Position numbers and translations under genes: made by a program. Positions 23,394 to 23,672 of a stretch of 23,672 bases of DNA are shown piece after piece. Below the pieces are notes generated by a model. It was not told the origin of the DNA. It did not search any database and saw only the letters and a list, made by a program, of their open reading frames with translations. The stretch comes from Bacteroidota bacterium. Lineage in GTDB: Bacteria; Bacteroidota; Bacteroidia; Bacteroidales; UBA1402. Location of the stretch: positions 1 to 23,672 of the forward strand of contig JAUZOU010000011.1 in the NCBI GenBank assembly GCA_030706285.1. Direction: 5' to 3'. Position 1 is the first letter of the stretch, and every line of letters starts with the position of its first letter.

Positions 23394-23672
23394 ATGAAAA
23401 TACTCTGTATTGAATTGCAAAATATAAACTCCCTGAGGTCAGATACACCGATTGTTATTGACTTTGAAAGCGATCAATTTAAAGATGTTGCCTTATTCGG
23501 AATAACAGGTCCCACCGGTGCCGGCAAGACAACCATACTGGATGCCATCACCATTGCTTTGTACCATGCCGTGCCGAGATTCGACCAATCTCATTATTCG
23601 GCCGGATTGGAAGATGTCGTCAGCAAAGGGGCAGGGGAGGCTTTTTCCAGGATCCGTTTCGAGGCTGGCGAA
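23394..23672 (+). CDS. sbcC: Exonuclease subunit SbcC, N-terminal fragment (3' partial)
   Basis: The window ends after 93 codons. The visible start, MKILCIELQNINSL, and the Walker A motif GPTGAGKTTILDAI (about residues 43-56) are typical of the N-terminal ATPase lobe of SbcC/Rad50 proteins. ATG 23394 follows the sbcD stop by six bases, so the two genes form an operon. The coiled coil and the second ATPase half are outside the window. Confidence 0.93.
   Translation, partial: MKILCIELQNINSLRSDTPIVIDFESDQFKDVALFGITGPTGAGKTTILDAITIALYHAVPRFDQSHYSAGLEDVVSKGAGEAFSRIRFEAGE

Noticed and set aside
1..23672. CRISPR arrays, tRNA or rRNA genes, insertion sequences, integrase or phage genes
   Set aside because: No regularly spaced direct repeats, RNA-gene-like segments, transposase motifs or terminal inverted repeats were noticed on reading both strands.

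Overview
The window looks like a chromosomal segment of a Bacteroidota bacterium, most likely an anaerobic Bacteroidales-type lineage outside typical Bacteroides. The evidence is: very large secreted beta-sandwich mosaic proteins ending in type IX secretion (T9SS) C-terminal sorting domains; cohesin-like and dockerin-like modules; a promoter on the minus strand that fits the Bacteroidota pattern (TTTG, 19-nt spacer, TAnnTTTG); and few Shine-Dalgarno sequences. No tRNA, rRNA, CRISPR array, insertion sequence or phage gene was seen. There is no gene-free stretch longer than 300 bases.

Region 1 (1-12915, + strand) holds three consecutive exported proteins. The first is cut by the window start and carries cohesin-like, PKD, CARDB, leucine-rich-repeat, dockerin-like and T9SS sorting modules. 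The second is about 2731 residues: cohesin-like, CARDB, Calx-beta-like and InlB-type repeats with a T9SS tail. The third has 391 residues, two BIG2 domains and a weak sorting-like tail, and starts with GTG one base after the second gene. They look like cell-surface or secreted adhesion/scaffold proteins. A hairpin followed by a T-run (12942-12979) closes this unit.

Region 2 (13041-21290, + strand) is a tight seven-gene operon and the most interesting part. In order it encodes: a diacylglycerol/lipid-kinase-like protein; a fusion of a membrane PEMT/ICMT-type methyltransferase with a BtaA-like (DUF3419) SAM-dependent 3-amino-3-carboxypropyl transferase; a YghO-like GNAT-superfamily protein; a fold-type III PLP amino-acid decarboxylase; a class II aldolase/adducin protein with an extra N-terminal domain; and an FtsX/MacB-type ABC permease with its ATPase. 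My inference is a pathway that builds and exports an unusual amino- or betaine-headgroup lipid or related small molecule. The chemistry could be: an aminocarboxypropyl group is put on a diacylglycerol-like acceptor, the product is decarboxylated and/or N-methylated, then modified by the other enzymes and moved by the ABC pair. Product and reaction order are not proven by sequence.

Region 3 (21272-23672) has a minus-strand exported protein of unknown function that converges on the end of the operon (19-bp overlap) and has its own good promoter. It is followed by the divergent sbcD-sbcC nuclease pair on the + strand; sbcC is cut by the window end.
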